Shown piece after piece: positions 62,030 to 64,000 of a stretch of 64,000 nt of DNA. A program made the position numbers and the translations under genes. Under the pieces are notes generated by a model. It had not been told where the DNA came from, ran no database searches, and worked only from the letters and a program-made list of their open reading frames with translations. The DNA is from Quillaja saponaria (taxonomy: Eukaryota; Streptophyta; Magnoliopsida; Fabales; Quillajaceae). The stretch's first letter is position 1. Every line of letters begins with the position of its first letter. The stretch lies in contig CM055606.1 in assembly GCA_029379385.1 (NCBI GenBank), positions 20,671,142 through 20,735,141 of the forward strand, given 5' to 3'.

Positions 62030-63500
62030 CGTTCCCGTTCTTGTAATACTGATGAGGCATTTGGGTTTTCTTGTGGAACCAGGTGTCATCATTCAGAATA
62101 ATGCTTATTTTGCTCATCAGTTTCATTGAGAGGTTGCCAACGAGGAATACACTGCGTAACTAGGCTATCCAGTTCCTCAAATATTTCCCATTCTTGTAAT
62201 GTTGGGATGATGCAAATTTGTTACACCCGGGGAACAACCCAAGAAGAACTGGCTTGAGTGCAGTCCACAACAAGTTGGGCCTTGAACGAGAAGATGCAAA
62301 ACAGAGACAAGTGGCCCAAGCTCGATAGTCAACACTAATGAAAAGAGTTGATATGAGAGGATCCACCATATATTTTCAGTCAAACATCATTAAAAACCAG
62401 AATAACCATACCCTGATTTCTGAAAGATTGTTTATGAATGTGCAGCTCGCCTTTTCTTACTATTATTTCCAAAACGTGGGCTTCTGGTTATTTTATATAA
62501 TTTCAGCCGCAAGTGGCCACCGATGAATATGAAGTTCTGGTCAGTGAGGCTCTATTTCTCTGTCTTTCTTTTACTTTGTTCTTTCTTTATGATCAATTTG
62601 GACAATTTCCTAAAAGAAGCTCTAACATGCATGCATGTGCTTTTGTACGGCAGAGCACTTCTGAAGAAGACAATCCGGTCTTTCACGTTCAAATCATAAT
62701 ATATATATACTGTATCCATGGATTGCAAATGATATAAATTTAGACAAATTTACCCAATAAAAAGAAGAAGAAGTCATTCTTCTAAGTTGTTGCCCACTAG
62801 ACTCAGTAAATTTAGTATTAAAGGAAACCAATAAACATTAATAAAAGGTTTAAAGTATTCAGTCATTAATTTATTAGTAATATGTTTATTATATAATTAT
62901 ATATAAAACTCATTCACTTACTCTTTATAATAAGAAATTTTTTAATTTACAACTACTACAAAGATAATTATAGTTGACTACTTAATACAATTAAGGCTAA
63001 ACTTTCTATAATTGTATTTATGATTACTAGATCTTAGTTCTATCATTTACAATAACAATAAATATAATTATTTTAATTTGAAGTGATTGATTGTGTGATT
63101 ATGATATTACAATTAATTTTTTAATCAATCATAACTAATTCTTTCATACTTAAGATTATAATTAAATCTTAATTATATCAATTACAAGATGATGTGATTA
63201 TAATATTACAATTAATCATAATCAATTCTTTAATATAAATCACATGTTAATAGAACCACCAATCAAATTTTTTTGTGCTCTCACATTTTACCAATTTATT
63301 CAAGTAATGTAATTTGTACAAATTAAGACAAAAACCAGTACTTATCTTATCTCACCTTATAAGTAATAATTAGTAATTGCGAGTATTTTCCAAGAAGCTT
63401 CTGTGTATATGTCTGTCTTTATCAAATGAATTACTTAATGTGGTTATTGGCCACCGCCCACCGCCCACCAAACCCCACTGCCTAATTCTCAGGAATAGTT
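62030..63500. other. Intergenic; AT-rich with a diverged short duplication
   Basis: No recognised coding exon. The 62150-62340 part is less AT-rich and has an open stretch (QRQVAQAR-like) without family match. Near 63090-63140 and 63195-63240 a GTGATTAT-ATATTACAATTAAT block is repeated with changes, followed in both copies by TAA-CAATTCTTT-like sequence. Confidence 0.4.
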
Positions 63501-63529
63501 TATTTGATTACAATGGGCAGTTGCTGGTG

Positions 63530-63535
63530 TATAAA
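63530..63535 (+). promoter_or_regulatory. TATA box and CT-rich leader of a gene continuing beyond the window
   Basis: TATAAA in the context GGTGTATAAATTCC is followed about 30 bases on by a strongly pyrimidine-rich stretch (63560-63660), the usual form of a plant promoter and 5' UTR. CCACCGC repeats lie just upstream (63451-63470). The remaining 400 bases show no convincing start codon with an open frame, so the coding part or a leader intron would lie past 64000. Confidence 0.5.
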
Positions 63536-64000
63536 TTCCACCATTGAAGCCTATCAAAGCCTCTTTCCTTTCTCATCTTATCTTCCCCTGTAAATTTTGC
63601 CTACAACATCTCTATCTCCTTCTGTATTATTATCTTGTGTCTTTCTAATTCTTCCTTCATACAGATCTCAGTCTCTGAAATTTCATTCTAATTGAAGTGT
63701 CTGGCTTTCTGTTACTATCACATCATAATCCATTCACACACAAACTTTGATGCTTATTCATATGAAGTCCTTCATGCTTGAGATACATCCATGTCGCCCG
63801 TCTTGAGTGAAATTCTCCTCTCTGGTTTTATGATAAACTCCAGTCTTAGGCGCAGGACCCATTTAGTTCAATCATTTTCTGTTGTCTTCCTCTACTGGTT
63901 CTACGTTTTCTTATAAACACAATCTGTTTCCTTTGAATCCCATCTTCATAATCAAATTTAGATTTATTTTCAATTCATAATCAGAAAAGAAAATATAAAA

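Noticed and set aside
62160..62383. Overlapping 68-69-aa minus-strand ORFs downstream of the MAPK pseudogene
   Set aside because: Two frames are open in the same DNA and neither shows a domain, typical of chance.

Overview
The window looks like nuclear DNA from a eudicot flowering plant. The genes have many small GT-AG introns. The intergenic DNA is AT-rich, with long poly-A/T and (TA)n tracts, and the products are plant-specific: SCL33-type SR protein, IQM calmodulin-binding protein, PTC52/PAO-family Rieske oxygenase, chlorophyll dephytylase-like hydrolase, DUF616, group C MAPK. Species cannot be fixed from the sequence. Family assignments come from my knowledge of plant proteins, because no search could be run.

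Layout, left to right. 1-2.8 kb: probably the 5' leader and first introns of a minus-strand gene that continues off the left edge, carrying a small LINE insertion with a perfect target-site duplication. 3.5-7.5 kb: SCL33/SCL30A splicing factor (minus, intact). 9.2-10.4 kb: single-exon F-box/DUF295 protein (plus, intact). 13.3-15.3 kb: a PPR gene decayed into a pseudogene. 15.5-17.3 kb: a degenerate tandem array of about 55-75 bp units. 17.3-22.9 kb: gene-poor AT-rich DNA. 23-26.8 kb: IQM-type gene (plus) with one frameshift in its last exon. 27.1-27.7 kb: phytocyanin gene (minus) broken by an 8-bp duplication. 29.0-31.3 kb: DUF616 pseudogene (minus) with its middle exons replaced by an LTR-like segment. 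33.1-37.5 kb: PTC52-like oxygenase (plus), intact apart from one intron that lacks a GT donor. 38.7-40.4 kb: O-fucosyltransferase-like type II membrane protein (plus, single exon). 41.8-46.0 kb: chlorophyll dephytylase-like alpha/beta hydrolase (minus, 8 exons). 47.6-56.5 kb: importin-5/IMB3 karyopherin (plus, 20 exons, 1117 aa). 57.1-57.2 kb: an alpha-tubulin C-terminal scrap. 58.6-58.9 kb: an unrecognised two-exon remnant. 59.6-62.0 kb: group C MAP kinase pseudogene, truncated before the TEY loop. 63.5 kb to the end: promoter and leader of a plus-strand gene that begins beyond the window.

The genes are unrelated housekeeping and organelle genes, not a pathway cluster, although two (PTC52-like and CLD1-like) belong to families tied to plastid and chlorophyll metabolism. 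The striking property is the mixture. Large genes with many exons (importin, CLD1, SCL33) are in perfect frame, while PPR, DUF616, MAPK and phytocyanin copies are broken by identifiable lesions: templated filler, short tandem duplications, a transposon replacement and nonsense changes. I found no convincing undescribed molecular system. The least explained structure is the 15.5-17.3 kb repeat array.
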